Assembly (NCBI GenBank): GCA_964036665.1
Contig: OZ038533.1
Location: forward strand, 3,520,001 to 3,584,000
Source of the DNA: Gordius sp. MW1
Lineage: Eukaryota; Nematomorpha; Gordioida; Gordea; Gordiidae
Direction: 5' to 3'
Length of the DNA: 64,000 bases
How positions within the stretch are numbered: position 1 is the stretch's first letter; each line of letters opens with the position of its first letter. Position numbers and translations under genes: made by a program. Of this stretch, positions 36,240 to 47,286 are shown in pieces. Under the pieces are notes generated by a model. That model searched no databases. It was given only the letters and a program-made list of their open reading frames with translations, and was not told the DNA's origin.

Positions 36240-37370
36240 CTCATCAGTAAATGCTATATTATGGTTAATCCGATTTTAAACAGCTGATAAGACAAAAATG
36301 AATGTTCTTATTTATAACATTACATCAGGAATAAAAAATCTTCCAAGATCTGGTATTATATATATTGTGCGTTATACACTATAACAGTAATTACACAGGT
36401 TAGGAATTCTACACGAGAATATCCACTTTTCTTGTTTGGAGTATTAAATGCTACTGTGGGTAATTTAATTAGATTTATATGCAGTTTCTTTTTTTTATAT
36501 ATCTTTGTTTACATTTGGTGATTTATAGGGATATGCTTAATATGTCATGGGAGTTATCAAGGTTATATGAAAAATGGTCTAAATCCAATATACAAAAAGC
36601 ATTATACAGGCACATGAAATTTTATATAAATAATTTTGTCATTAGTGTATAGGCCAGATGACCCAAGGGTTGAACATATAAGAGTGTGAAAACAAAATTT
36701 GGGAAATTTATATCAATTTTTAAATTATTAAACTTTATCAGATTTAATTAGATGCATTGATTAAATGTGATTAATACAAAGATGGTAATAGCAATAAATG
36801 AAAGTAGCTTTAATGATTTGAATTACAATTTATTTGATGTTAATATTAGCTATTTTATTAAATTTATAAATAAGATAAATAGCTGAAATAGTAATTATAT
36901 TGAAATCAAATTCATATCAATATAATGATCAAATCAAAGATTTATTTTGGCAATATTTTTATTCTATACATGGGGAAGTTTATTCTAAAAAGTTGTTATC
37001 ACATAAATCTCTTAAATCATAAAGGAACTATTCAGGTTGTTTTGTGTGAAATAACTATTTAAATTAGCTGGCAGAATAAAAAAATAACAGCAGAAACCTC
37101 AATTTTTAATGATTTGGTGGCATAATGAAAGGCCCCCACTTCCTTTTAATTTAATATTAAATAGTCTGAGGTTAAAATTTGATTAATGCTTCATATATCT
37201 TCCACTTACCCTCCTCCACTAATCTGGCACTGGCAAACATTAGAAAATGAGACGTTTTATATAAGGATTATTTTGTAACCTTTAAATTGATTGTATAATA
37301 GTCATTTCACATTAATCATCAAAAATCAAATTTAAATTCTTTTGAAAATATAACAAAACTACTGCAAAAT
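36240..37370. other. Intergenic AT-rich DNA
   Basis: No gene, RNA or repeat is recognised. Confidence 0.5.
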
Positions 37371-37378
37371 TTTTAATA

Positions 37379-37528
37379 TACCCCCCCCCCCCCCCCCCCC
37401 CTAAATGACAAATTTTTTTTATAATGCAAAAACCGTTAAAAATTAAAAAAAAATTATGTTTACCCCACGAACCTTTAAACGTTTCGCCCCCCCCCCCCCC
37501 CCCAATTTAAAACCTGGCTACACCCATG
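37379..37528. mobile_element. Decayed MITE with long C runs
   Basis: The right end CCTGGCTACACCCATG matches the CATGGGCGTAGCC family. Two C tracts (about 20 bases at 37381 and about 19 at 37485) replace the usual C/G-rich blocks. Confidence 0.6.
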
Positions 37529-37529
37529 T

Positions 37530-39890
37530 AGCTAACCCTAAATCGCGTCTAAATTTTATACCCTATCTATACGTTTAATATTGCGTAAAATGAAAAACCA
37601 TGTTTTTCCTAAATATTAATATAACTATTTGAAAATATTAGTTAATGAATTGCAAACATTTTTGCTAAAAGAAAGTTCTGCTTTTAACAAATCACTTTAA
37701 ATATGAACAAACTCCACATCATTTTATTTTTTGAATATTATATATGCATATAATTCAGACTTGAAGGCAACACAAGGATCACCCCCGGCCAGAGATTTAA
37801 AATTTTATTTGGCGACTTGGCCAAAGTTTTCTATAGAAAGTTCCTGAGCATGTGTCTTCAATTGGGGTGAATATGTTGGCTGAAGAAGGCTGATATTTGG
37901 CCGTCGTTAGAGCGAAATAATTTTGGTTGGAAAGGGCTAAAATATCAATATAGGTAAAATCCTATTGGGTAGACCATTTTGCCAGAGATGAGGGTTGAGC
38001 TGTGGCCCGCACTCTTCCTTCCATCAGAGGGTCGAAAGGCTCTAAGCCCGATGGTATGTTGGCTTTATTAACAGCAGCCTAATTAAGTAAATTTCCTGTG
38101 CACTTTGTATGCAGTGTAGGGAGTGCCTTGAATAAATTTAACCGAAGCAATTGCGGGTGGGGACCGGTTTAGAATAAGGTATTCCCAGTAAAGGTAATGG
38201 AGTATGAGAGCCTCGGATCCTACAACATCCATGCAAAAAGAGCCACTCATGATCCGATACATCAAAAACCTAAGATTTCAGATTAATTGCTGTGGGCCAT
38301 CGCAGCTCGATATGAGGTAAACAACGGAGCGCGATACGAGGTCATCATCCCAATAGTTTAGTCTTTATATTATAGGAAAGGGGCTCCCTGGGTTGACGCT
38401 ACTGGACCAGACAGTAGACTAGCATATTGGAAGGGTCATTACATGGTGTTGTAAGCCGGTGGATTAGAGCACGGACAGTTGAGAAATTAAAGCCCATTTA
38501 GATTGAGCAGCTGGTCGTACGCCGGCTCTAGTGGGTAGAGCATTGGAACCAGGAGGACGTGTTGCAATTTAAATTAAAAATTGTTTCCAGAGCTCTTTAT
38601 AAAAATATCGAAGCATGTTAGAATTTTGAATAGCGGGAATGCAGTCGCGGAACGGAAAAAAAGTTTTGGATTTTAGCAATATTGAATTAGTTTTATTAAT
38701 TAAGGTAGGTGTGATGCTTGGGTTAGGTTTTAAAAAGTTCAATTTTTAAAATCCGAGACTAGAAAAGCCCGGACAGCTGCCCGGGCCGAGTTGTCGTAAA
38801 TTTAGATTTTCGGGTAAGCCCGGGCGTACACCATAACAATCGGGCAATTTGGGCTTATGAGATCTTTTATATATTGAGTTTTTTGTTTTCGTGCATTATT
38901 TTGTCACTTTTTTATTTGATTTTATAATAATCCTTTATCTTAATTCGTACTTCGTATAAAAAAATAAGATTTGGAAAATATGACAAAATCATTATTAAAA
39001 TTTTAAAAATCTTCAATTTGAGACGGGCAGTATGGGAAGCTAATTTAAGGATGGCCGCGGGGAAACCTAGAAGGGTTGGGGCGGGTAATTTACTCTTTGG
39101 ACGGGGCCCGTGGCAGAAAAATTTAAACAAATGTGATCTCTACTAAGAATGGATAAGTGATTGTGTACTAAGGCGTTTTGGCCACCTAGTGGAAAGCCCG
39201 GGTGATATTATTCATTTCGACTTTCAAGATGGGTTTTAAAATGGGGAAATATTCGGTGTCCGGGCACTGGAATATCCGCATTTAGAGAGTCAACCTAAGG
39301 CTAAAACGCGTTCAAAATCGTAGTTTAGCTATAAAAGTTTTTATAGAGGGCCACATAAGTATCCAAGTACCAAACATTTATAGTCAAAGGGCATTGAGTA
39401 GAAAAGGATTCAACTAAATTTTTATCCCGAAACAAAACAGCGGTGCACGCAAAAAATCACCTTATCAGAATCTAAAAACTATTACTTTGAAATCATGATC
39501 GCCCAAAAAAACGGAAAAAAAAATTTGACAATCGTCATATAACATTGTAATTCGAAAATTCCGAGTCCAGAGAAGGTGTGAATTACCTTTTCTCTGCGTA
39601 TGTTGCGTTAACAATGTCTAATTTAACATTTAGTGATTGGACGGGATTTCTTCTAGGCTTATCTGTGGAGACTATACATTCTATACTAAGATTAGAATCG
39701 TACCAATTTTCCTATTTTCTCTGGCTTGTGGCTACGAGTTTCATGACCGCCTTTTACCCCAAATCCTAATGTTGATACTCATTTGTTAACGATTCGAGCC
39801 CTCTAAAATGCCTTTTATCAGCGCGAGCATGGCCTGACTTTTTTTATTTTAAATGTGTGATAGCCCGACCCTCGAGCAAAATGTTTTTTT
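37530..39890. other. Intergenic DNA with unclassified and tRNA-like segments
   Basis: No gene is recognised. At 38765-39150 there are CCCGGGC motifs of a worn TAGAGACCT-type element. At 38460-38575 two stretches (GTTGTAAGCCGG.. and GTCGTACGCCGG..) resemble a tRNA D arm (TAGTGGGTAGAGCATTGG) but no cloverleaf can be completed. The remainder is unassigned. Confidence 0.4.
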
Positions 39891-39894
39891 ATAT

Positions 39895-41015
39895 GCAATT
39901 TATGGGCTCACTTTCCATTGTTTATGTCACGCTCGGAATGTCTTGCACCGAATGTCTTGTCACGTTTTTTTTTTTAATTTTTATTAATTTAACTAGTTTG
40001 TGGGTTTGAATCCCGGGTTTTTTTTGACTCTTATGATTGTTCTTGTTACTACCATTGATAATATGGCTTTTTGGACGTCCGCTCGCTGCTGACCAATGAA
40101 AAAAAATGACCATTGGCCAAAATGTAAAGTTTTTTTTCGTTTTTATTTACTCTTATGATTGTTCTTGTTACTACCATTGCTAATTTGACTCTTTGGCCGT
40201 CGGCTGGCTGCTGACCGATGGAAATAATGACCATTGGCCAAAATGTGAATCCAAGCTTTTTCCCCCATTTTTTCTGACTTTAATGTATTAATAGACCGTC
40301 TCTTGGTACTGACCAATGAAAAAAATGACCATTGGCTATAATGTGAAACAAAATTATTTTTTTCTTTTTTTTTAAATTAATATATTGTTCTTGTTACTAC
40401 CATTGCTAATATGACTTTGGCCGTCCGCTGGCTGCTGACCGATGGAAAAAAATGAACATTGGCCAAAATGTGAATCGAAATGCTATGCAATTTATGGGCT
40501 CACTTTCCATTTGTTTATGTCACGCTCGGAATGTCTTGTCTTGCACCGAATGTCTTGTCACGTTGTTTATTTTTAATTTTTATTAATTTAACTAGTTTGT
40601 GGGTTCGAATCCCGGGTTTTTTTTGACTCTTATGATTGTTCTTGTTATGTTACTACCATTGATAATATGGCTTTTTGGTCGTCCGCTCCCTGTATTAATA
40701 GACCGTCTCTATAGACCGTCTCTTGGTACTGACCAATGAAAAAAAATGACCATTGGCCAAAATGTGAATCCAAGTTTTTTTTCGTTTTTATTGACTCTTA
40801 TGATTGTTCTTGTTACTACCATTGCTAACATGACTCTTTGGCCGTCGGGTGGCTGCTGACCGATGGAAAAAAATGACCATTGACCAAAATGTGAATCCAA
40901 GTTTTTCTCTCTCGTTTTTTCTGACTCTTATGTATTAATAGACCGTCTCTTGATACTGACCAGTGAAAAAAATGACCATTGGCTAAAATGTGAAACAAAA
41001 TTTTATTTTTCGTTT
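39895..41015. repeat. Satellite array with higher-order duplication
   Basis: Units of about 110-130 bp carry CTGACCAATGAAAAAAATGA then CCATTGGCCAAAATGTGAA, a T-rich spacer, TTATGATTGTTCTTGTTACT, and TTTGGCCGTCCGCTGGCTGC. CCAATGG and CCATTGG form a hairpin in each unit. A larger block beginning TTTATGGGCTCACTTTCCAT occurs at about 39899 and 40492, giving a 590-bp higher-order period. It includes the pol III B-box-like GGTTCGAATCC (40602-40612) followed by a T run. Open frames across it are translated satellite, not genes. Confidence 0.85.
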
Positions 41016-41538
41016 TTTTAAAAATTATTATAAGCGAATTTATTTTACTTCCAAGGCCCCGTGCAGCAGTATAGGATTGTTACAAAACTTGTTTTAAAAA
41101 TCGACTCCAAAAGATAGTGTCAGATAGAAATTTAGAAGGAGCTTGGGCGTCCTCCTCAAACGACGTGCATTGCATCTTCTGCCCTTAAGCAACTATCCCC
41201 TCGTCCCTATTGATAAATATCATTACCTTTTAAATTCTATAAACCTTAAATATTATGTAAAAAACCTCTTCATGACACTGACTAGACACATACAAAAATA
41301 TAGAATTTTTTAATTTTGTTTGCGCGTTGGGTATATCCAAAAAATTAATATTATATAGTCGAAGGGTATAAAAATGTCAAGTTATTATCAAAACATCAAC
41401 TCTCTGTATAGTTTAAACCAAAACATGCAAGTACTGGTCCAGAGAACCGAACTAACACGCAGGCTACGTTAGCAAGGAAATTCCAAAAGACCCTACAAAT
41501 CCATTTATATCATTGAATGTGGAGAGACAACACACCTT

Positions 41539-41785
41539 GGACGATCCAGAGTTGCAACAACAGTTAAAAGAGTGGATAAGAGGCAACCAAAAGACAATGT
41601 TCACCTATGGATAAAAACGCCACTACGAAACACACTTGTCGAAATTAGATGAGTCAAAAAACATAATACTTTACAAAGGGCGACAAATATTAATTCCGAC
41701 TAAATTAAGAGAGGCCTTACTCTAAAGACTACACAGGGGCCACGTGGGTATCAAACGACCGCAGGGAATGAGTATGTATGGTGGC
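41539..41785 (+). pseudogene. Ty3/gypsy integrase N-terminal remnant
   Basis: The frame reads LDDPELQQQLKEWIRGNQK, a stop, HYETHLSKLDESKN, ILYKGRQILIPTKLREALL, a stop, then RLHRGHVGIKRPQG. This is the region before and within the His-Cys zinc finger of gypsy-type integrases (LY.G..I.VP..LR...L..LH.GH.G). Two in-frame stops show it is inactive. It is cut at 41785 by a TAGAGCTCTGCA-starting element. Confidence 0.75.
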
Positions 41786-44125
41786 TAGAGCTCTGCAAAA
41801 TGAAATTTTTTCTGCCCGAGCCCGGCCCGAGCCCGACGTTTCAGTTTTTATTTTTTTCATATCTTTAAAAAGAATAAAGATATGAATAAAAATGATTTGA
41901 ATGAAGGGGGAATTATCACGGCTTCAATTGGGGGAATTATCAGGCTTGAATTGGGGGAAATATTGGGCCGTAAAGGATAAACTATATTGGGCCGTAAAGG
42001 GATAAACTCACATTTAATTCTTTCTTTAGATCCTTTATATATTTTATTTATCTCCAAGAATAAAATAATTAATCGACTGTGGTATGTAAAAATCAATGAA
42101 TCGTATTGATAGAAATAACAAATACGTATAAGGGCGTCGAGGGGGGGGGATTACATACGCGTACTAGAAATTAAATGCAAAGGAATAAAGTTCTATGTAT
42201 ATATTCAGTACACAGATGAATCAATTAACTTTTTGTGTCAGGGGGCATGGGGGAAAGAAAAAGTAACATACGTACCACGTATAGTGAGCGGCGGCGTTTC
42301 TTTTTATAAAAGAACATGGGGGGGGGAAGATATCCTCGTATCCCCGGATACGATACTTTCCCTTTTTCCAAAAAAAATTAGGACCAGGGGTAGACAAAAG
42401 AATAATTGATATAATGCAGACGGATGGTTTTTATCAACAACGTTCTGATTATGGGTTTACATGATATTAATAGTAACAATATAATATATCAAAAATATTA
42501 TACTAACTATCCAAAAATTATTACATACGACATGTGTATCCTTCAAAGCAATCACGTGGTCTCTTCTTTTGAAAAATTAAGTATTTATGGCCAACGGGAT
42601 GTAATTATAAATACCTCATCTATGGCTTGTGGGAATACTCCTGGAATGATCCAATAATAATTTTCTTCCCCGCTCTATAGGTAACTGATTCCCGGCTCTA
42701 TGAATATCTTTATATTGGATAATTCTGTTATTGTCGTTCTGAAATCCATCTAAAATGAGGGATTCTCAGGATTTTAATATGCCTTTACCTCCATACATGA
42801 GGAACTCTTGCCCTCATCTGAAAATTAAGGAGACTCCTGCTGCCTTAACAATTATGGATGTCTCAGACCCGACCTGAATTTTCCAAGTACGATCCAGTTT
42901 TCAATAAGTTTTGAAGCAATTAGTCGATAATTCATGCATTGGGTAGGGGGGATTTGTTTCAAATAACTTCAAAACCACTTTCAATCCTATTTTCTTTACA
43001 TAGAGGAAATTTATATTTGTGCAGGATGCGATTTTGGATATGATGTATAGGAATATACGAGGGTGGGATATTTTTTATCTTCTGTGGGTTCAGATCCCAC
43101 TTCTGACATCAATTCATATCTTTAAAAAGAATAAAGATATGAATAAAAATGATTTGAATGAAGGGGGAATCATCACGGCTTCAATTGGGGGAATTATCAG
43201 GCTTGAATTGGGGGAAATATTGGGCCGTAAAGGATAAACTATATTGGGCCGTAAAGGGATAAATCTTGTCCCCCCCCCAAAGGGGGACTCACATTTAATT
43301 CTTTCTTTAGATCCTTTATATATTTTATTTATCTCCAAGAATAAAATAATTAATCGACTGTTTGGTATGTAAAAATCAATGAATCGTATTGATAGAAATA
43401 ACAAATACGTATAAGCGCGTCGAGGGGGGGGGGATAACATACGCGTACTAGAAATTAAATGTAAAGGAATAAAGTTTTATGTATATATTCAGTACACAGA
43501 TGTTACAATCAATTAACCTTTTGTGTCAGGGGGCATGGGGGAAAGAAAAAGTAACATACGTACCACGTATAGTGAGCGGCGGCGTTTCTTTTTATAAAAG
43601 AACATGGGGGGGGAAGGAAGATATCCTCGTATCCCCGGATACGATAATTTTGCCCGGGCCCGAGCCCAAAATCATATAAATTTATAATGCATTAAATTGT
43701 TGTTACTCGTAATTTACAACTAGGATAAGTTTGAAATTTTTTTTTAATTTTCTCTCGCTGCAATTTATTCTAATAATTTAAAACTGGAAATCTAAATTTA
43801 TAAAATATTACATTATCTATAAATTCCAAATAAAAAACTGTTAAAATATTTCCTTATTTAATTTCTAAAGTAATAGCTACTATGAATATATTTAAATACT
43901 AGAATAAGATTTGCAACTTAGGTTAAAATATTATTGACAGGGGAAAAAAGCTGAAGATTGGAAGCTATATTAAGTATGGTGTACGAAGATAATTATTTAA
44001 TATCAAGTTGAGTTTGTTTATATCATATTTTTTAAAAGATTAGTTTGCTTTATATCGGGCCGATTGTTTTAGTAAATTCTGCCCGAGCCCGAAGATCGGG
44101 TCGGGCTTCGGGCTGCCCGTGCTTT
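41786..44125. mobile_element. CCCGAGCCCGG-rich element hosting LTR copy 2
   Basis: It starts TAGAGCTCTGCA at 41786, the family terminus of the 29260 MITE. GCCCGAGCCCGG blocks lie at 41815-41835, 43652-43672 and 44080-44122, on both sides of the inserted LTR element. The right terminus is not found; a Tc1-like repeat begins at about 44123. Confidence 0.55.
41855..43646 (-). mobile_element. Short non-autonomous LTR retroelement, copy 2
   Basis: LTRs at 41855-42355 and 43112-43646 are flanked by ATTTT at 41850-41854 and 43647-43651. The right LTR has a 24-bp CCCCCC/GGGGG stretch missing on the left. On the minus strand the primer-binding site TGATGTCAGAAGTGGGATC begins at 43111, directly at the LTR edge, and a purine tract (GGAAAAAGGGAAAG) abuts the left LTR. 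The interior of about 756 bp has no pol. LTR parts such as CGTATAAGCGCGTCG and ACATACGCGTACTAG match copy 1, so they form one family. Confidence 0.9.
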
Positions 44126-44384
44126 TTTTTAACGATAATATTAACAAAAACATCGTTTATAGACATATCGCTTAATAGTACAATATTGGATATTCACAAA
44201 CATTTTTGTGTCCTTAAATCAACCAGATAATTATATAAAATATCGTTTTATTGCGAAGCGTAAGAAATGAATATTCAATATAATGTACATATACATTTAT
44301 TTCCATCGTTTAATCGCAAAATATCGGTTAAACGCGATTTTTTTTTCAGGCCCAAGGCTTTGCAATTAAACGGTTTTGACTGTA
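44123..44384. mobile_element. Truncated Tc1/mariner-like MITE
   Basis: It is nearly identical over its length to 56665-56930: AACGATAATATTAACAAAAA, GCTTAATAGTACAATAT and CATCGTTTAATCGC. The right end reads AAACGGTTTTGACTGTA. The left end is missing. Confidence 0.75.
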
Positions 44385-44820
44385 CCACAATCAGCCATCG
44401 GCGCCGACACAGGCACCAGCGACATCACTAAGTGTAAAAAACTGTCATCAGGCGTATTTCGCATAAAATGCAACTCCGCCTTCCATAATCACCTAGGAGA
44501 TGAACTCCACGAAAGGTAACCTTGGACCTGACTACGATGGTATTACCTCTCATCAAACCACGTGCGACGTTCCGGTAACCAACCAAATATATAAATCACA
44601 TCATGCGCACCGGGAAAAAATATTTGCCCACTCAGGCAACTCGACCTCATCAAATCTATAAAGGTGATAAGGCGTATAGCCGAAAAAACATTACTGACAT
44701 TAAGCCTCCGAAAATTAATACGCTTCTGGGTTAAACGTGCGCGCGTGCAAAAGTATTAAACTTCCTACGGATAAAGGTCGTACACGCATTGTTCTGTGCC
44801 GGCAGAATTCCTTCGAGAAA
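44385..44820. other. Relatively GC-rich, reading-frame-like segment
   Basis: Balanced codon-like composition stands out from the surroundings. Broken plus-strand frames such as SDITKCKKLSSGVFRIKC and LPLIKPRATF can be read. It may be a remnant of the same gypsy element as 41539-41785, split by later insertions, but I do not recognise a domain. Confidence 0.3.
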
Positions 44821-44998
44821 GAGGGTAAAAATTAAGGGGGGGGGGGAGAGGGTAAATTTAAGGAAGGGGGCAAATCACCCCTCTCCCCTCCCGTGTGAGA
44901 AGGAGGGTAAAAAATAAGGGGGGGGGGCAAACCAGCGGGACAAAAAAAGGGAGGGGGGCAAAGTTCTTAATTTATTTATGATATAATATGAGCAAATA

Positions 44999-45243
44999 TT
45001 GTAAGTTATTAAATTATAGCAAATAGCAATTAATTCTCCTATCTGCTCGAGTTTACTGCTTGGGCTATCTGCTCAATGTTTTTACAGATTTTGCTGCTTC
45101 AACTAGCCTCTCGAGCATTTTTACATGCTATTAAAACTATTGCACCGAACAGCGAGCACTCATAGTGCTAACTAGCATATTAAACAGCTCAGTGTGGGTG
45201 CTTGAGTTTGGAGTTGAAGCTAGTTAGCAATTTAACACCACTA
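44999..45243. mobile_element. MITE related to 341-543
   Basis: It shares CTCGAGCATTTTTA, TTGCACCGAACAGCGAGCAC, ATAGTGCTAACTAGCATATT and a right end GCTAGTTAGCAATTTAACAC with the 341-543 copy. The left end is diverged. Confidence 0.7.
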
Positions 45244-45569
45244 AGTGGCAGTACACCGGGTGATAATTAAATTACCGTTAATTAGTATTTACATCATCAC
45301 ATGAAGTCATTATATCGTTATTCGTTATACAGCGCTTAACATTACTTCTTTGCTAGCTCGACTTCATGTTATTGATTCTCCATATCTGTGGTTAGCCATC
45401 ATAATCTCCCTCTCCCGAGACTTTTCACTTAACATGTAACAATTCTATGTATAAAGATTTAAAATTGGGCTAATTGCTCCTACTCTTTAAAATAAATAAA
45501 TAAATAACATGAATGACCAATTAAGGAGGTTAATTTATACAAGTAATTTACATTAAACAAATATCATGC

Positions 45570-46262
45570 ATACCCGGGCCCGGACCCGTCAAAATCATAA
45601 ATGATAGGCCCGAGTCTGGCACACTAAATGCATACAAAGCCCGAGCCCGGTTTGGACCCGTACATAAAAGTATTATTTTGCTTTTTTAATATTGTAATTT
45701 TTTATTGAGGTGCTTAGACAATATACAATATAGACGTCAAATATAATCATTTAAAAAATCTTTAATAATATCTGGTCACAAATCAAAAAAGTTATTCTTT
45801 TTTCTAAGAGCCGACTTGCTGATGATTTTTTTCACTGGCGACTCGTCTAGCCGATATATATAACCATAAACTCAGAAATTTTTATTTCATAATATATCAG
45901 ATGGTTGGTATTATTATTGGTCCCTAGATTGATATAGGAAGAATAGGTTCCTATTTCGGGCTACGTGCACTTATAAATTTAAAATGCGCGTTTAGAAGCT
46001 GATGAAAGAATGAATAAACAAGGAAAGTAATTAATTTTCACTGTTAATTTAAAAACATTCAATAAATTATAAATTAAATAAACATCACATTCTTCATAAT
46101 TTATAATACACAAATAAAAATCTAAAATTATGGGCTTATAGCGGGCCTCACTTACAACTAGCCCAGCCAGAGTTCCCTGGGTTACATTACGGCTCATCCA
46201 GGCCCGCCCCGTTTTTAAGGGCAGTCTAGTCTCCGGGCCGGGCAGGGTAATTTAGGTCTCTA
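45570..46262. mobile_element. hAT-type MITE, TAGAGACCT family, diverged
   Basis: The right end AGGTCTCTA matches the 29260 family. Sub-terminal CCCGGGCCCGGACCCG and GGCCCGCCCCG blocks flank an AT-rich core. The left terminus and duplication are not clear. Confidence 0.65.
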
Positions 46263-47014
46263 ATTTGTATTTATTGAGAACGATTAACAAATCCACCCTG
46301 AATAGTTATAATTTATATTCACTCTCTCTTCTTATTATCTTTTAAAATTGTGTAGTAAATACATACAGTCTCTACTTAGTATAAAAGAGCCTAGTTTGAG
46401 GATTAACATAATAGACCAGCCGAGGTCCCAACGACCAAGCCCCAAAGACGGCTGAAGGCGCCAGTAAGGAATACAGAGATGTAGCCCATAGGAGAAGTAC
46501 AGAAAATATAAAGGACTTTAGCCTCTAAGGAATGTAGCGAGTTAAAATATCGTCATTAAAAAAATTAAAGCTTTATATAAACGCCAGGGATATTATAATA
46601 TAACGCGGTATAGTTTCGCTATTGCAAAATAATAGCATGCGAATTTTCAAGTAGTCAAAAAAGTGGAAGCGATGTTAAGCATTTATTGAAGCAAAAGGCA
46701 GCTAGGACTTTTATTTTTATAATGTCCATGACTTAAAGTATAATCAAGTTGTTAAGAAATAAACGAAAAATAATAAAAATTAGTAGATCCATACACATAA
46801 GATTACTAATATCTGCGAGTAGATCTATAAAGTAGTTGGAGCGTTAAATAGCATATCTAAATTAATACATTCCCTTACTTTATCTATGAAAATATCTTGC
46901 ATACATCGCTTTGATTAATAAGGTCATTTACTATGCGACATAGTCAAAATTAGCATTCAAAATAATATACATTATTACTTTAATCTAAAATCAAATTCTT
47001 TTTTTAACTACAGT
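46263..47014. other. Intergenic AT-rich DNA
   Basis: No gene is recognised. A slightly less AT-rich patch at 46415-46500 gives broken frames without family resemblance. Confidence 0.45.
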
Positions 47015-47186
47015 CATGGGCATAGCCAATATTTGAAGTAGAAGGGGGAGTTCTTAAAAGGGGGAGTTCTGATTTAGGGAGAAATGTTTTACTCAATTCA
47101 TGAATAATCTAGTAGTTGTAAGCCTTCAGATATGTGGAAGGGGGGGGGGTTGCTGCTTGTCCTTGGGCCTTCCTGGCTAAGTCCAT
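47015..47186. mobile_element. Decayed MITE, CATGGGCGTAGCC family, just upstream of GDPD gene
   Basis: The left end CATGGGCATAGCCAATATTT and the drifted right end CTGGCTAAGTCCAT enclose the family interior and a G10 run. It ends about 100 bp before the first recognised GDPD codon, so it may lie in the promoter or 5' UTR. Confidence 0.65.
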
Positions 47187-47286
47187 AACCTATCATATAA
47201 TTTCAAACATTTCGTAAGTTTAAATAACTTTTGGCGAAACACAACACTTTCATCTGTAACCACTTGATATTAAGCTTAAAAACTAC

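Noticed and set aside
38522-38575. tRNA-like D-arm sequence TAGTGGGTAGAGCATTGG
   Set aside because: No anticodon arm, T arm or acceptor pairing could be completed; at best a tRNA-derived fragment.
43114-43440. 108-codon minus-strand frame, also at 41857-42096
   Set aside because: Both lie inside the duplicated LTRs; their similarity reflects LTR identity rather than a protein.
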